Source: Siderastrea siderea (taxonomy: Eukaryota; Cnidaria; Anthozoa; Scleractinia; Rhizangiidae). From it: a DNA stretch of 64,000 nt. The number at the start of each line of letters is the position of its first letter. The first letter of the stretch is position 1. The position numbers and the translations under genes are program-made. The DNA lies in the NCBI GenBank assembly GCA_964030785.1, contig OZ034975.1:22948142-23012141 (forward strand). Direction: 5' to 3'. A model generated the notes under the pieces. It was not told where the DNA came from. It ran no database searches and saw nothing but the letters and a program-made list of their open reading frames with translations. This document shows, one piece after another, positions 30,128 to 46,848 of the stretch.

Positions 30128-31260
30128 TCTATTAAACTTCTGTCAACTCCGTTCGCTTTGCGAGATGTCGATTGTCTGCGTTGTAAAGTTTTTACTTCTA
30201 TAAGCGGACCGCAGAGGGAGCAAACCGCTACTACTAGGCTTTACGAACGTGTTTAACTTAGGCTATGTTGTGCTTCTTTGCCCCGTTCAAGACTCGATAA
30301 TTTCCCGGTCTCGTTACATTTTGTGTTTTTTCAAACTGATTTCAGTTGTAGAATTAAGTACACTGCTCCATGAGGCAAACGAGTGGGACGATGAGAGTGT
30401 TTTTAACAGCCTGGAGAGCCGATAGCTCAAGTATACACAACATTCTTTAGTCATTACGCGGCATTTTGTGCAAGATCGCGCTTCGAAAACCAGAAGGAAA
30501 ATACAAAACTTGGCAAAAACACATTCGCGCTGGGGGGTTTCAAAACCTCATATTTTATAACTCGACCTCGTGTCTTTTTGCATTGATGGACGACTTAAAA
30601 AAGCCTTCATCCTGTCTTTCTTTTCTTGCCACGCACTTCATGAACAGACGAGAGCGCTTCAAAATAGTATTTTCGCCGATTTTTTTCATGTTGTATAGAG
30701 AACAAAGCAACTTTAAAGCATTTTCTATGTCGTGCTTGTATTACAACGTATCGCTACTTACATTTGTAGAGAAATGTCCCGTAAAAAACCATGCGTTTTG
30801 AGAAATCAAAGTTTTCAAACAGATCGCACGTGCTCACAGGCGTAACAAAGTGCTAACGATGTCGTCATGAATTATGTCTAATTCGTTAGAACGCGCGTTT
30901 AATTACATGTTCTTTCGAAGGCAGCTGAGCTATTTCGAGAGTACTGCAGCGCCTAGCATTTTATTGTTAGGTGTATGACATGACACTGCCCTTGTTTAAA
31001 TGCGTAGTAATATTATTGCTTGTGATAATTAAAGAAAAAAAAAGCAGTGTTGTTTTGTCCTAAAAGCTGCGCGCGCACAGACATGACAGCACAAAGCGCG
31101 CTCAATTTCCAGCTAAATTACTATTTCTTCTTGTTGTTTGCGCTGTTTGATCTCTCTTTCATAGATCAGACCGAGCTTATCTGAGTTGCTCGAAACCAAA
31201 CTTCAGTTAAGAGACACATAAGTCACAAGTAATTGGCCATTGACTTTTTATTCGAGTGGT

Positions 31261-31276
31261 GGCTCCTAAAGGAGCC
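31261..31276 (-). terminator. H3 3' stem-loop, unit 6
   Basis: GGCTCCTTTAGGAGCC on the transcript strand. Confidence 0.95.
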
Positions 31277-31305
31277 GTTTGTTGTGGTGCTCTCGGATGA
31301 TTGAC

Positions 31306-31854
<549 letters not shown>

Positions 31855-31966
31855 TTAGATGTATTTATTTCATTAAAACATTCCGAGACCGCCCTACAAA
31901 AAATTTGCATTTGCTTTGTTTATCTGTATATATTGCGAAAAAAAAGGCATGTTTCCTGAGAGGTAA

Positions 31967-32359
<393 letters not shown>

Positions 32360-32392
32360 AGCGTTCCATAGCTACAAGTCTACAAAACAAAC

Positions 32393-32408
32393 GGCTCTTT
32401 TAGGAGCC
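32393..32408 (+). terminator. H4 3' stem-loop, unit 7
   Basis: GGCTCTTTTAGGAGCC. Confidence 0.95.
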
Positions 32409-33286
32409 AACAACTCACGCAAAAGTTGTGACCAATAAAGTGCTTATCTCCAAACCGATTTCGCGCACAGACATACAGACAGTTTCGTAACCTTGAAATA
32501 CACACCACATTCACTCACCTTAGATAAACAAACACAGCGAAACCGTAATAGGGATTACAGCGAAATAGAAACAAACAAACAAACGAACAAACAAACACGA
32601 CGACCATTAAAAATAAACAAACAACAACGATACATTACGTAATGGCATGAGAACATAAAATTGGTGAGGGTGGTTTTCAGCTAAGCACTGGATTATTTTT
32701 AACTGCTTGCGTGAACAAAACTTTCTTTACGCGTAGTGCGGATAAAAAGTACATTTCAGCCGCGCTAAAAGGGTTTTAGCCTTTATGACTGCTGTCACTT
32801 TTACCAGGTCAATTTATCAGTGGATAATCGACTCAGTCTATTCTTTCAAGAATCAAGCCAACATTTTCTTCTTTTGCAGGAATTTATTCCAGCCCGATGA
32901 TTATCTCGTGCATTACCCAAATCAAATGTCCGCTGGCGTCTACGCGTGTCTTCGGAAGTTCATTCCCAGCGGTTCAATATCAAGCACAGTAAGTGTCAAA
33001 CTTTTACTTAAGTAATTTTTTTAAATCAATTTGTTTCATTGCCTTGCCAAACATGCACAGTTTCAAGTTTACCATGCACGCGATCAACATCGCAGTCGCA
33101 GCGCTGCGCAATTAAGGGACTTTTTATGCTTGTTAGTTTTCAGAAAGCGCACACTTTACGCAAATAGGGAGTGTTATTCGTTGCAAACTAGAAATTATAA
33201 AACGATAAATGTGCTCCTTTGAAATTACATCTTTTGCTAGACATGAATTATTTGCTGATTGGCCATGACTTTATTTGATATTTGGT

Positions 33287-33302
33287 GGCTCCTAAAAGAG
33301 CC
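33287..33302 (-). terminator. H2A 3' stem-loop, unit 7
   Basis: GGCTCTTTTAGGAGCC on the transcript strand. Confidence 0.95.
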
Positions 33303-33331
33303 GTTTTTGTTTTCTGTGGTAAGCCTGTAGC

Positions 33332-33736
<405 letters not shown>

Positions 33737-34046
33737 TCAATGTGTCCGCTAAAATCTATGAACCCCAAATTTATTTTGCTTGTGCTGTCTTTCGCGGATC
33801 AAAACGCACCAATCAAGACGCGACCGTAGCTTCACAAAAGATATGCAAACTACCTTTGTTTTCGATTTTTTTCTTTAAGCGGCATCGGACTTTTTAACTA
33901 ATAACCAATCGGTAAAAAGCACGGCAATTGTGATCCGCATACTAATTAATCCTATTGAATTTGTTGACATAAATAGAAATTGCGCTAGCCTGAGTTATCG
34001 AAGCTGATTTCGAGAATCAAAGCGAATAATCCATAACTGAGAACTC

Positions 34047-34430
34047 ATGGCACCGAAAGTACCGGCCGCGAAAAAGGGTGAGAAGAGAGCGGGCAAGGCT
34101 AAGTCCGGGACGGCTGATGGTTCAGGCAAGAACAAGAAGCGGACTAGGAGAAAGGAGAGCTATGCGATCTACATCTACAAGGTCTTGAAGCAGGTGCACC
34201 CTGACACGGGCATCTCCAGCAAAGCCATGGGCATCATGAACTCCTTCGTGAACGACATCTTCGAGCGCATCGCCACGGAATCTTCCCGCCTGGCCCACTA
34301 CAACAAGAAATCCACCATTAGTTCCCGCGAGATCCAAACCGCCATCAGACTGCTTCTGCCCGGAGAATTGGCAAAGCACGCCGTCAGCGAGGGTACCAAG
34401 GCCGTAACGAAGTTTACCAGCAGCAAGTGA
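34047..34430 (+). CDS. H2B: Histone H2B, unit 7
   Basis: Intact, identical to unit 1. Confidence 0.98.
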   Translation: MAPKVPAAKKGEKRAGKAKSGTADGSGKNKKRTRRKESYAIYIYKVLKQVHPDTGISSKAMGIMNSFVNDIFERIATESSRLAHYNKKSTISSREIQTAIRLLLPGELAKHAVSEGTKAVTKFTSSK

Positions 34431-34459
34431 GCTAGTCGCTCTTGCTGAAACAAACCAAC

Positions 34460-34475
34460 GGCTCTTTTAGGAGCC
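34460..34475 (+). terminator. H2B 3' stem-loop, unit 7
   Basis: GGCTCTTTTAGGAGCC. Confidence 0.95.
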
Positions 34476-34675
34476 ACTAAATGTCGTATAAAGCAATGTC
34501 CAACAATACTATCAAAACCCCTAACCCGCTATAAAGTAGGCAGACGCTCACAAACGAAAAAAATCTTAGTTGCTCCAGCTTTTCCGCGAACATTGAATCG
34601 CGACGAACAAAACAGCAATAATTGTAATTCCCGATATAGATATAACTGTGCATTACCCATACACACGATACCACG

Positions 34676-34708
34676 GTGTGTTTGTGTGTGTGTGTTTGTG
34701 TGTGTGTT

Positions 34709-34756
<48 letters not shown>

Positions 34757-34795
34757 TGTGTGTGTTTGGTTTGTTTGGTTTGTTTGGTTTGGTTT
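34676..34795 (+). repeat. GT-rich tract, unit 7 (120 bp)
   Basis: Expanded core relative to the 116-bp allele, with the normal 3' interruption kept. Confidence 0.93.
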
Positions 34796-35109
34796 GACTT
34801 TTGTATTGTTTGTTTGTGTGTTTTGTTTTGTTTTTTTTCTTGTGGTGCATTAAGTTCACTGATTTGCGAGCAACAGCGATATTACAGAAATTATTGACCT
34901 GCCTCCACTGGCCGTAAAACTACGCGTACTCTTTTTATTTCCCTCTAAGCATTTGGTATCTCTGGTCTGTCTGTGATATCCAGACAATTAAATTAGCCGC
35001 TCTAGTTTCCGATATGATTCGGTATGGGTGGGCAATGGTACACGAAAAGGGAGGGGTGTGCTATTGTGTCAAATCATTGAAGGCTGATCATTGCTTTTCT
35101 TTATTTGGT

Positions 35110-35125
35110 GGCTCCTAAAGGAGCC
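35110..35125 (-). terminator. H1 3' stem-loop, unit 7
   Basis: GGCTCCTTTAGGAGCC on the transcript strand. Confidence 0.95.
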
Positions 35126-35147
35126 GTTTTGTTAAAGTGGTGCGTGT

Positions 35148-35702
35148 TCACTTCTTGCTAACTTTCTTGGCTGCCGGCTTTCTAGTAGGCGCCTTTGTGT
35201 TCTCCTTCGACTTCTTTGCTGACGGCTTCTTGGCTGTGCTGTTCTTTGGGACTGAAGCTCTCTGCTTTGTGGTGGATTTCTTCTCTTTCTTGGCAGGCTT
35301 AGGCTTAGCAGCGGGCTTTTTCTTTACCGGGGATATTTTAGCCACTGGTGTTTTGGTCTTCTTTTCTGACTTAGCAGCGGCGGGCTTCTTCTTTGCCGGG
35401 ACTGGCTTTTACGCTGCTTTCTTCTCCTCCTCCTTGTTGACCTTGAAGGATCCCGAGGCTCCCACGCCTTTCGTGTGAATGAATTTCCCACTGACCTCGC
35501 CCCGTTTTAGAGCTTGCTTGATGTACTGGTGTGCCCTATCTCCCACTTTGTAGTTGGACTTGATGTACTTTTCGATGGCTTGAAGCGACGAGCCGTTTCT
35601 CTCCTTAAGAGCGACAATGGCAGCCTTGATCATTTCGGTATATTTGGGATGTTCGACAGGCTTTTTAGCGCCTTCCTTTTTCTTTCCGCTGTTGTCAGAC
35701 AT
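35148..35702 (-). pseudogene. H1: Linker histone H1, nonsense at K98 plus A120V, unit 7
   Basis: Same TAA at codon 98 (35409-35411). Beyond the stop, codon 120 is GTG instead of GCG (plus-strand G-to-A at 35344), a change in sequence that is no longer translated. Predicted product 97 residues, winged helix only. Confidence 0.95.
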
Positions 35703-36835
35703 TCTATTAAACTTCTGTCAACTCCGTTCGCTTTGCGAGATGTCGATTGTCTGCGTTGTAAAGTTTTTACTTCTATAAGCGGACCGCAGAGGGAGCAAAC
35801 CGCTACTACTAGGCTTTACGAACGTGTTTAACTTAGGCTATGTTGTGCTTCTTTGCCCCGTTCAAGACTCGATAATTTCCCGGTCTCGTTACATTTTGTG
35901 TTTTTTCAAACTGATTTCAGTTGTAGAATTAAGTACACTGCTCCATGAGGCAAACGAGTGGGACGATGAGAGTGTTTTTAACAGCCTGGAGAGCCGATAG
36001 CTCAAGTATACACAACATTCTTTAGTCATTACGCGGCATTTTGTGCAAGATCGCGCTTCGAAAACCAGAAGGAAAATACAAAACTTGGCAAAAACACATT
36101 CGCGCTGGGGGGTTTCAAAACCTCATATTTTATAACTCGACCTCGTGTCTTTTTGCATTGATGGACGACTTAAAAAAGCCTTCATCCTGTCTTTCTTTTC
36201 TTGCCACGCACTTCATGAACAGACGAGAGCGCTTCAAAATAGTATTTTCGCCGATTTTTTTCATGTTGTATAGAGAACAAAGCAACTTTAAAGCATTTTC
36301 TATGTCGTGCTTGTATTACAACGTATCGCTACTTACATTTGTAGAGAAATGTCCCGTAAAAAACCATGCGTTTTGAGAAATCAAAGTTTTCAAACAGATC
36401 GCACGTGCTCACAGGCGTAACAAAGTGCTAACGATGTCGTCATGAATTATGTCTAATTCGTTAGAACGCGCGTTTAATTACATGTTCTTTCGAAGGCAGC
36501 TGAGCTATTTCGAGAGTACTGCAGCGCCTAGCATTTTATTGTTAGGTGTATGACATGACACTGCCCTTGTTTAAATGCGTAGTAATATTATTGCTTGTGA
36601 TAATTAAAGAAAAAAAAAGCAGTGTTGTTTTGTCCTAAAAGCTGCGCGCGCACAGACATGACAGCACAAAGCGCGCTCAATTTCCAGCTAAATTACTATT
36701 TCTTCTTGTTGTTTGCGCTGTTTGATCTCTCTTTCATAGATCAGACCGAGCTTATCTGAGTTGCTCGAAACCAAACTTCAGTTAAGAGACACATAAGTCA
36801 CAAGTAATTGGCCATTGACTTTTTATTCGAGTGGT

Positions 36836-36851
36836 GGCTCCTAAAGGAGCC
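36836..36851 (-). terminator. H3 3' stem-loop, unit 7
   Basis: GGCTCCTTTAGGAGCC on the transcript strand. Confidence 0.95.
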
Positions 36852-36880
36852 GTTTGTTGTGGTGCTCTCGGATGATTGAC

Positions 36881-37429
<549 letters not shown>

Positions 37430-37541
37430 TTAGATGTATTTATTTCATTAAAACATTCCGAGACCGCCCTACAAAAAATTTGCATTTGCTTTGTTTATCT
37501 GTATATATTGCGAAAAAAAAGGCATGTTTCCTGAGAGGTAA

Positions 37542-37934
<393 letters not shown>

Positions 37935-37967
37935 AGCGTTCCATAGCTACAAGTCTACAAAACAAAC

Positions 37968-37983
37968 GGCTCTTTTAGGAGCC
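37968..37983 (+). terminator. H4 3' stem-loop, unit 8
   Basis: GGCTCTTTTAGGAGCC. Confidence 0.95.
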
Positions 37984-38861
37984 AACAACTCACGCAAAAG
38001 TTGTGACCAATAAAGTGCTTATCTCCAAACCGATTTCGCGCACAGACATACAGACAGTTTCGTAACCTTGAAATACACACCACATTCACTCACCTTAGAT
38101 AAACAAACACAGCGAAACCGTAATAGGGATTACAGCGAAATAGAAACAAACAAACAAACGAACAAACAAACACGACGACCATTAAAAATAAACAAACAAC
38201 AACGATACATTACGTAATGGCATGAGAACATAAAATTGGTGAGGGTGGTTTTCAGCTAAGCACTGGATTATTTTTAACTGCTTGCGTGAACAAAACTTTC
38301 TTTACGCGTAGTGCGGATAAAAAGTACATTTCAGCCGCGCTAAAAGGGTTTTAGCCTTTATGACTGCTGTCACTTTTACCAGGTCAATTTATCAGTGGAT
38401 AATCGACTCAGTCTATTCTTTCAAGAATCAAGCCAACATTTTCTTCTTTTGCAGGAATTTATTCCAGCCCGATGATTATCTCGTGCATTACCCAAATCAA
38501 ATGTCCGCTGGCGTCTACGCGTGTCTTCGGAAGTTCATTCCCAGCGGTTCAATATCAAGCACAGTAAGTGTCAAACTTTTACTTAAGTAATTTTTTTAAA
38601 TCAATTTGTTTCATTGCCTTGCCAAACATGCACAGTTTCAAGTTTACCAGGCACGCGATCAACATCGCAGTCGCAGCGCTGCGCAATTAAGGGACTTTTT
38701 ATGCTTGTTAGTTTTCAGAAAGCGCACACTTTACGCAAATAGGGAGTGTTATTCGTTGCAAACTAGAAATTATAAAACGATAAATGTGCTCCTTTGAAAT
38801 TACATCTTTTGCTAGACATGAATTATTTGCTGATTGGCCATGACTTTATTTGATATTTGGT

Positions 38862-38877
38862 GGCTCCTAAAAGAGCC
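38862..38877 (-). terminator. H2A 3' stem-loop, unit 8
   Basis: GGCTCTTTTAGGAGCC on the transcript strand. Confidence 0.95.
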
Positions 38878-38906
38878 GTTTTTGTTTTCTGTGGTAAGCC
38901 TGTAGC

Positions 38907-39311
<405 letters not shown>

Positions 39312-39621
39312 TCAATGTGTCCGCTAAAATCTATGAACCCCAAATTTATTTTGCTTGTGCTGTCTTTCGCGGATCAAAACGCACCAATCAAGACGCGACC
39401 GTAGCTTCACAAAAGATATGCAAACTACCTTTGTTTTCGATTTTTTTCTTTAAGCGGCATCGGACTTTTTAACTAATAACCAATCGGTAAAAAGCACGGC
39501 AATTGTGATCCGCATACTAATTAATCCTATTGAATTTGTTGACATAAATAGAAATTGCGCTAGCCTGAGTTATCGAAGCTGATTTCGAGAATCAAAGCGA
39601 ATAATCCATAACTGAGAACTC

Positions 39622-40005
39622 ATGGCACCGAAAGTACCGGCCGCGAAAAAGGGTGAGAAGAGAGCGGGCAAGGCTAAGTCCGGGACGGCTGATGGTTCAG
39701 GCAAGAACAAGAAGCGGACTAGGAGAAAGGAGAGCTATGCGATCTACATCTACAAGGTCTTGAAGCAGGTGCACCCTGACACGGGCATCTCCAGCAAAGC
39801 CATGGGCATCATGAACTCCTTCGTGAACGACATCTTCGAGCGCATCGCCACGGAATCTTCCCGCCTGGCCCACTACAACAAGAAATCCACCATTAGTTCC
39901 CGCGAGATCCAAACCGCCATCAGACTGCTTCTGCCCGGAGAATTGGCAAAGCACGCCGTCAGCGAGGGTACCAAGGCCGTAACGAAGTTTACCAGCAGCA
40001 AGTGA
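39622..40005 (+). CDS. H2B: Histone H2B, unit 8
   Basis: Intact, identical to unit 1. Confidence 0.98.
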   Translation: MAPKVPAAKKGEKRAGKAKSGTADGSGKNKKRTRRKESYAIYIYKVLKQVHPDTGISSKAMGIMNSFVNDIFERIATESSRLAHYNKKSTISSREIQTAIRLLLPGELAKHAVSEGTKAVTKFTSSK

Positions 40006-40034
40006 GCTAGTCGCTCTTGCTGAAACAAACCAAC

Positions 40035-40050
40035 GGCTCTTTTAGGAGCC
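40035..40050 (+). terminator. H2B 3' stem-loop, unit 8
   Basis: GGCTCTTTTAGGAGCC. Confidence 0.95.
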
Positions 40051-40250
40051 ACTAAATGTCGTATAAAGCAATGTCCAACAATACTATCAAAACCCCTAAC
40101 CCGCTATAAAGTAGGCAGACGCTCACAAACGAAAAAAATCTTAGTTGCTCCAGCTTTTCCGCGAACATTGAATCGCGACGAACAAAACAGCAATAATTGT
40201 AATTCCCGATATAGATATAACTGTGCATTACCCATACACACGATACCACG

Positions 40251-40283
40251 GTGTGTTTGTGTGTGTGTGTTTGTGTGTGTGTT

Positions 40284-40333
<50 letters not shown>

Positions 40334-40372
40334 TGTGTGTGTTTGGTTTGTTTGGTTTGTTTGGTTTGGTTT
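40251..40372 (+). repeat. GT-rich tract, unit 8 (122 bp)
   Basis: Expanded core, three GT more than the 116-bp allele. Confidence 0.93.
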
Positions 40373-40686
40373 GACTTTTGTATTGTTTGTTTGTGTGTTT
40401 TGTTTTGTTTTTTTTCTTGTGGTGCATTAAGTTCACTGATTTGCGAGCAACAGCGATATTACAGAAATTATTGACCTGCCTCCACTGGCCGTAAAACTAC
40501 GCGTACTCTTTTTATTTCCCTCTAAGCATTTGGTATCTCTGGTCTGTCTGTGATATCCAGACAATTAAATTAGCCGCTCTAGTTTCCGATATGATTCGGT
40601 ATGGGTGGGCAATGGTACACGAAAAGGGAGGGGTGTGCTATTGTGTCAAATCATTGAAGGCTGATCATTGCTTTTCTTTATTTGGT

Positions 40687-40702
40687 GGCTCCTAAAGGAG
40701 CC
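40687..40702 (-). terminator. H1 3' stem-loop, unit 8
   Basis: GGCTCCTTTAGGAGCC on the transcript strand. Confidence 0.95.
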
Positions 40703-40724
40703 GTTTTGTTAAAGTGGTGCGTGT

Positions 40725-41279
40725 TCACTTCTTGCTAACTTTCTTGGCTGCCGGCTTTCTAGTAGGCGCCTTTGTGTTCTCCTTCGACTTCTTTGCTGAC
40801 GGCTTCTTGGCTGTGCTGTTCTTTGGGACTGAAGCTCTCTGCTTTGTGGTGGATTTCTTCTCTTTCTTGGCAGGCTTAGGCTTAGCAGCGGGCTTTTTCT
40901 TTACCGGGGATATTTTAGCCGCTGGTGTTTTGGTCTTCTTTTCTGACTTAGCAGCGGCGGGCTTCTTCTTTGCCGGGACTGGCTTTTACGCTGCTTTCTT
41001 CTCCTCCTCCTTGTTGACCTTGAAGGATCCCGAGGCTCCCACGCCTTTCGTGTGAATGAATTTCCCACTGACCTCGCCCCGTTTTAGAGCTTGCTTGATG
41101 TACTGGTGTGCCCTATCTCCCACTTTGTAGTTGGACTTGATGTACTTTTCGATGGCTTGAAGCGACGAGCCGTTTCTCTCCTTAAGAGCGACAATGGCAG
41201 CCTTGATCATTTCGGTATATTTGGGATGTTCGACAGGCTTTTTAGCGCCTTCCTTTTTCTTTCCGCTGTTGTCAGACAT
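40725..41279 (-). pseudogene. H1: Linker histone H1, nonsense at K98, unit 8
   Basis: TAA at codon 98 (40986-40988), identical to units 6 and 7; no second hit seen. Predicted 97-residue product without the C-terminal tail. Confidence 0.95.
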
Positions 41280-42412
41280 TCTATTAAACTTCTGTCAACT
41301 CCGTTCGCTTTGCGAGATGTCGATTGTCTGCGTTGTAAAGTTTTTACTTCTATAAGCGGACCGCAGAGGGAGCAAACCGCTACTACTAGGCTTTACGAAC
41401 GTGTTTAACTTAGGCTATGTTGTGCTTCTTTGCCCCGTTCAAGACTCGATAATTTCCCGGTCTCGTTACATTTTGTGTTTTTTCAAACTGATTTCAGTTG
41501 TAGAATTAAGTACACTGCTCCATGAGGCAAACGAGTGGGACGATGAGAGTGTTTTTAACAGCCTGGAGAGCCGATAGCTCAAGTATACACAACATTCTTT
41601 AGTCATTACGCGGCATTTTGTGCAAGATCGCGCTTCGAAAACCAGAAGGAAAATACAAAACTTGGCAAAAACACATTCGCGCTGGGGGGTTTCAAAACCT
41701 CATATTTTATAACTCGACCTCGTGTCTTTTTGCATTGATGGACGACTTAAAAAAGCCTTCATCCTGTCTTTCTTTTCTTGCCACGCACTTCATGAACAGA
41801 CGAGAGCGCTTCAAAATAGTATTTTCGCCGATTTTTTTCATGTTGTATAGAGAACAAAGCAACTTTAAAGCATTTTCTATGTCGTGCTTGTATTACAACG
41901 TATCGCTACTTACATTTGTAGAGAAATGTCCCGTAAAAAACCATGCGTTTTGAGAAATCAAAGTTTTCAAACAGATCGCACGTGCTCACAGGCGTAACAA
42001 AGTGCTAACGATGTCGTCATGAATTATGTCTAATTCGTTAGAACGCGCGTTTAATTACATGTTCTTTCGAAGGCAGCTGAGCTATTTCGAGAGTACTGCA
42101 GCGCCTAGCATTTTATTGTTAGGTGTATGACATGACACTGCCCTTGTTTAAATGCGTAGTAATATTATTGCTTGTGATAATTAAAGAAAAAAAAAGCAGT
42201 GTTGTTTTGTCCTAAAAGCTGCGCGCGCACAGACATGACAGCACAAAGCGCGCTCAATTTCCAGCTAAATTACTATTTCTTCTTGTTGTTTGCGCTGTTT
42301 GATCTCTCTTTCATAGATCAGACCGAGCTTATCTGAGTTGCTCGAAACCAAACTTCAGTTAAGAGACACATAAGTCACAAGTAATTGGCCATTGACTTTT
42401 TATTCGAGTGGT

Positions 42413-42428
42413 GGCTCCTAAAGGAGCC
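42413..42428 (-). terminator. H3 3' stem-loop, unit 8
   Basis: GGCTCCTTTAGGAGCC on the transcript strand. Confidence 0.95.
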
Positions 42429-42457
42429 GTTTGTTGTGGTGCTCTCGGATGATTGAC

Positions 42458-43006
<549 letters not shown>

Positions 43007-43118
43007 TTAGATGTATTTATTTCATTAAAACATTCCGAGACCGCCCTACAAAAAATTTGCATTTGCTTTGTTTATCTGTATATATTGCGAAAAAAAAGGC
43101 ATGTTTCCTGAGAGGTAA

Positions 43119-43511
<393 letters not shown>

Positions 43512-43544
43512 AGCGTTCCATAGCTACAAGTCTACAAAACAAAC

Positions 43545-43560
43545 GGCTCTTTTAGGAGCC
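43545..43560 (+). terminator. H4 3' stem-loop, unit 9
   Basis: GGCTCTTTTAGGAGCC. Confidence 0.95.
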
Positions 43561-44438
43561 AACAACTCACGCAAAAGTTGTGACCAATAAAGTGCTTATC
43601 TCCAAACCGATTTCGCGCACAGACATACAGACAGTTTCGTAACCTTGAAATACACACCACATTCACTCACCTTAGATAAACAAACACAGCGAAACCGTAA
43701 TAGGGATTACAGCGAAATAGAAACAAACAAACAAACGAACAAACAAACACGACGACCATTAAAAATAAACAAACAACAACGATACATTACGTAATGGCAT
43801 GAGAACATAAAATTGGTGAGGGTGGTTTTCAGCTAAGCACTGGATTATTTTTAACTGCTTGCGTGAACAAAACTTTCTTTACGCGTAGTGCGGATAAAAA
43901 GTACATTTCAGCCGCGCTAAAAGGGTTTTAGCCTTTATGACTGCTGTCACTTTTACCAGGTCAATTTATCAGTGGATAATCGACTCAGTCTATTCTTTCA
44001 AGAATCAAGCCAACATTTTCTTCTTTTGCAGGAATTTATTCCAGCCCGATGATTATCTCGTGCATTACCCAAATCAAATGTCCGCTGGCGTCTACGCGTG
44101 TCTTCGGAAGTTCATTCCCAGCGGTTCAATATCAAGCACAGTAAGTGTCAAACTTTTACTTAAGTAATTTTTTTAAATCAATTTGTTTCATTGCCTTGCC
44201 AAACATGCACAGTTTCAAGTTTACCATGCACGCGATCAACATCGCAGTCGCAGCGCTGCGCAATTAAGGGACTTTTTATGCTTGTTAGTTTTCAGAAAGC
44301 GCACACTTTACGCAAATAGGGAGTGTTATTCGTTGCAAACTAGAAATTATAAAACGATAAATGTGCTCCTTTGAAATTACATCTTTTGCTAGACATGAAT
44401 TATTTGCTGATTGGCCATGACTTTATTTGATATTTGGT

Positions 44439-44454
44439 GGCTCCTAAAAGAGCC
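44439..44454 (-). terminator. H2A 3' stem-loop, unit 9
   Basis: GGCTCTTTTAGGAGCC on the transcript strand. Confidence 0.95.
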
Positions 44455-44483
44455 GTTTTTGTTTTCTGTGGTAAGCCTGTAGC

Positions 44484-44888
<405 letters not shown>

Positions 44889-45198
44889 TCAATGTGTCCG
44901 CTAAAATCTATGAACCCCAAATTTATTTTGCTTGTGCTGTCTTTCGCGGATCAAAACGCACCAATCAAGACGCGACCGTAGCTTCACAAAAGATATGCAA
45001 ACTACCTTTGTTTTCGATTTTTTTCTTTAAGCGGCATCGGACTTTTTAACTAATAACCAATCGGTAAAAAGCACGGCAATTGTGATCCGCATACTAATTA
45101 ATCCTATTGAATTTGTTGACATAAATAGAAATTGCGCTAGCCTGAGTTATCGAAGCTGATTTCGAGAATCAAAGCGAATAATCCATAACTGAGAACTC

Positions 45199-45582
45199 AT
45201 GGCACCGAAAGTACCGGCCGCGAAAAAGGGTGAGAAGAGAGCGGGCAAGGCTAAGTCCGGGACGGCTGATGGTTCAGGCAAGAACAAGAAGCGGACTAGG
45301 AGAAAGGAGAGCTATGCGATCTACATCTACAAGGTCTTGAAGCAGGTGCACCCTGACACGGGCATCTCCAGCAAAGCCATGGGCATCATGAACTCCTTCG
45401 TGAACGACATCTTCGAGCGCATCGCCACGGAATCTTCCCGCCTGGCCCACTACAACAAGAAATCCACCATTAGTTCCCGCGAGATCCAAACCGCCATCAG
45501 ACTGCTTCTGCCCGGAGAATTGGCAAAGCACGCCGTCAGCGAGGGTACCAAGGCCGTAACGAAGTTTACCAGCAGCAAGTGA
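45199..45582 (+). CDS. H2B: Histone H2B, unit 9
   Basis: Intact, identical to unit 1. Confidence 0.98.
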   Translation: MAPKVPAAKKGEKRAGKAKSGTADGSGKNKKRTRRKESYAIYIYKVLKQVHPDTGISSKAMGIMNSFVNDIFERIATESSRLAHYNKKSTISSREIQTAIRLLLPGELAKHAVSEGTKAVTKFTSSK

Positions 45583-45611
45583 GCTAGTCGCTCTTGCTGA
45601 AACAAACCAAC

Positions 45612-45627
45612 GGCTCTTTTAGGAGCC
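45612..45627 (+). terminator. H2B 3' stem-loop, unit 9
   Basis: GGCTCTTTTAGGAGCC. Confidence 0.95.
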
Positions 45628-45827
45628 ACTAAATGTCGTATAAAGCAATGTCCAACAATACTATCAAAACCCCTAACCCGCTATAAAGTAGGCAGACGCT
45701 CACAAACGAAAAAAATCTTAGTTGCTCCAGCTTTTCCGCGAACATTGAATCGCGACGAACAAAACAGCAATAATTGTAATTCCCGATATAGATATAACTG
45801 TGCATTACCCATACACACGATACCACG

Positions 45828-45860
45828 GTGTGTTTGTGTGTGTGTGTTTGTGTGTGTGTT

Positions 45861-45899
<39 letters not shown>

Positions 45900-45941
45900 T
45901 TGTGTGTGTGTTTGGTTTGTTTGGTTTGTTTGGTTTGGTTT
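45828..45941 (+). repeat. GT-rich tract, unit 9 (114 bp)
   Basis: Matches the unit 4 allele. Confidence 0.93.
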
Positions 45942-46255
45942 GACTTTTGTATTGTTTGTTTGTGTGTTTTGTTTTGTTTTTTTTCTTGTGGTGCATTAAG
46001 TTCACTGATTTGCGAGCAACAGCGATATTACAGAAATTATTGACCTGCCTCCACTGGCCGTAAAACTACGCGTACTCTTTTTATTTCCCTCTAAGCATTT
46101 GGTATCTCTGGTCTGTCTGTGATATCCAGACAATTAAATTAGCCGCTCTAGTTTCCGATATGATTCGGTATGGGTGGGCAATGGTACACGAAAAGGGAGG
46201 GGTGTGCTATTGTGTCAAATCATTGAAGGCTGATCATTGCTTTTCTTTATTTGGT

Positions 46256-46271
46256 GGCTCCTAAAGGAGCC
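46256..46271 (-). terminator. H1 3' stem-loop, unit 9
   Basis: GGCTCCTTTAGGAGCC on the transcript strand. Confidence 0.95.
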
Positions 46272-46293
46272 GTTTTGTTAAAGTGGTGCGTGT

Positions 46294-46848
46294 TCACTTC
46301 TTGCTAACTTTCTTGGCTGCCGGCTTTCTAGTAGGCGCCTTTGTGTTCTCCTTCGACTTCTTTGCTGACGGCTTCTTGGCTGTGCTGTTCTTTGGGACTG
46401 AAGCTCTCTGCTTTGTGGTGGATTTCTTCTCTTTCTTGGCAGGCTTAGGCTTAGCAGCGGGCTTTTTCTTTACCGGGGATATTTTAGCCGCTGGTGTTTT
46501 GGTCTTCTTTTCTGACTTAGCAGCGGCGGGCTTCTTCTTTGCCGGGACTGGCTTTTTCGCTGCTTTCTTCTCCTCCTCCTTGTTGACCTTGAAGGATCCC
46601 GAGGCTCCCACGCCTTTCGTGTGAATGAATTTCCCACTGACCTCGCCCCGTTTTAGAGCTTGCTTGATGTACTGGTGTGCCCTATCTCCCACTTTGTAGT
46701 TGGACTTGATGTACTTTTCGATGGCTTGAAGCGACGAGCCGTTTCTCTCCTTAAGAGCGACAATGGCAGCCTTGATCATTTCGGTATATTTGGGATGTTC
46801 GACAGGCTTTTTAGCGCCTTCCTTTTTCTTTCCGCTGTTGTCAGACAT
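46294..46848 (-). CDS. H1: Linker histone H1, unit 9
   Basis: Intact 184 residues, identical to unit 1; K98 is AAA again. Confidence 0.98.
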   Translation of the reverse strand: MSDNSGKKKEGAKKPVEHPKYTEMIKAAIVALKERNGSSLQAIEKYIKSNYKVGDRAHQYIKQALKRGEVSGKFIHTKGVGASGSFKVNKEEEKKAAKKPVPAKKKPAAAKSEKKTKTPAAKISPVKKKPAAKPKPAKKEKKSTTKQRASVPKNSTAKKPSAKKSKENTKAPTRKPAAKKVSKK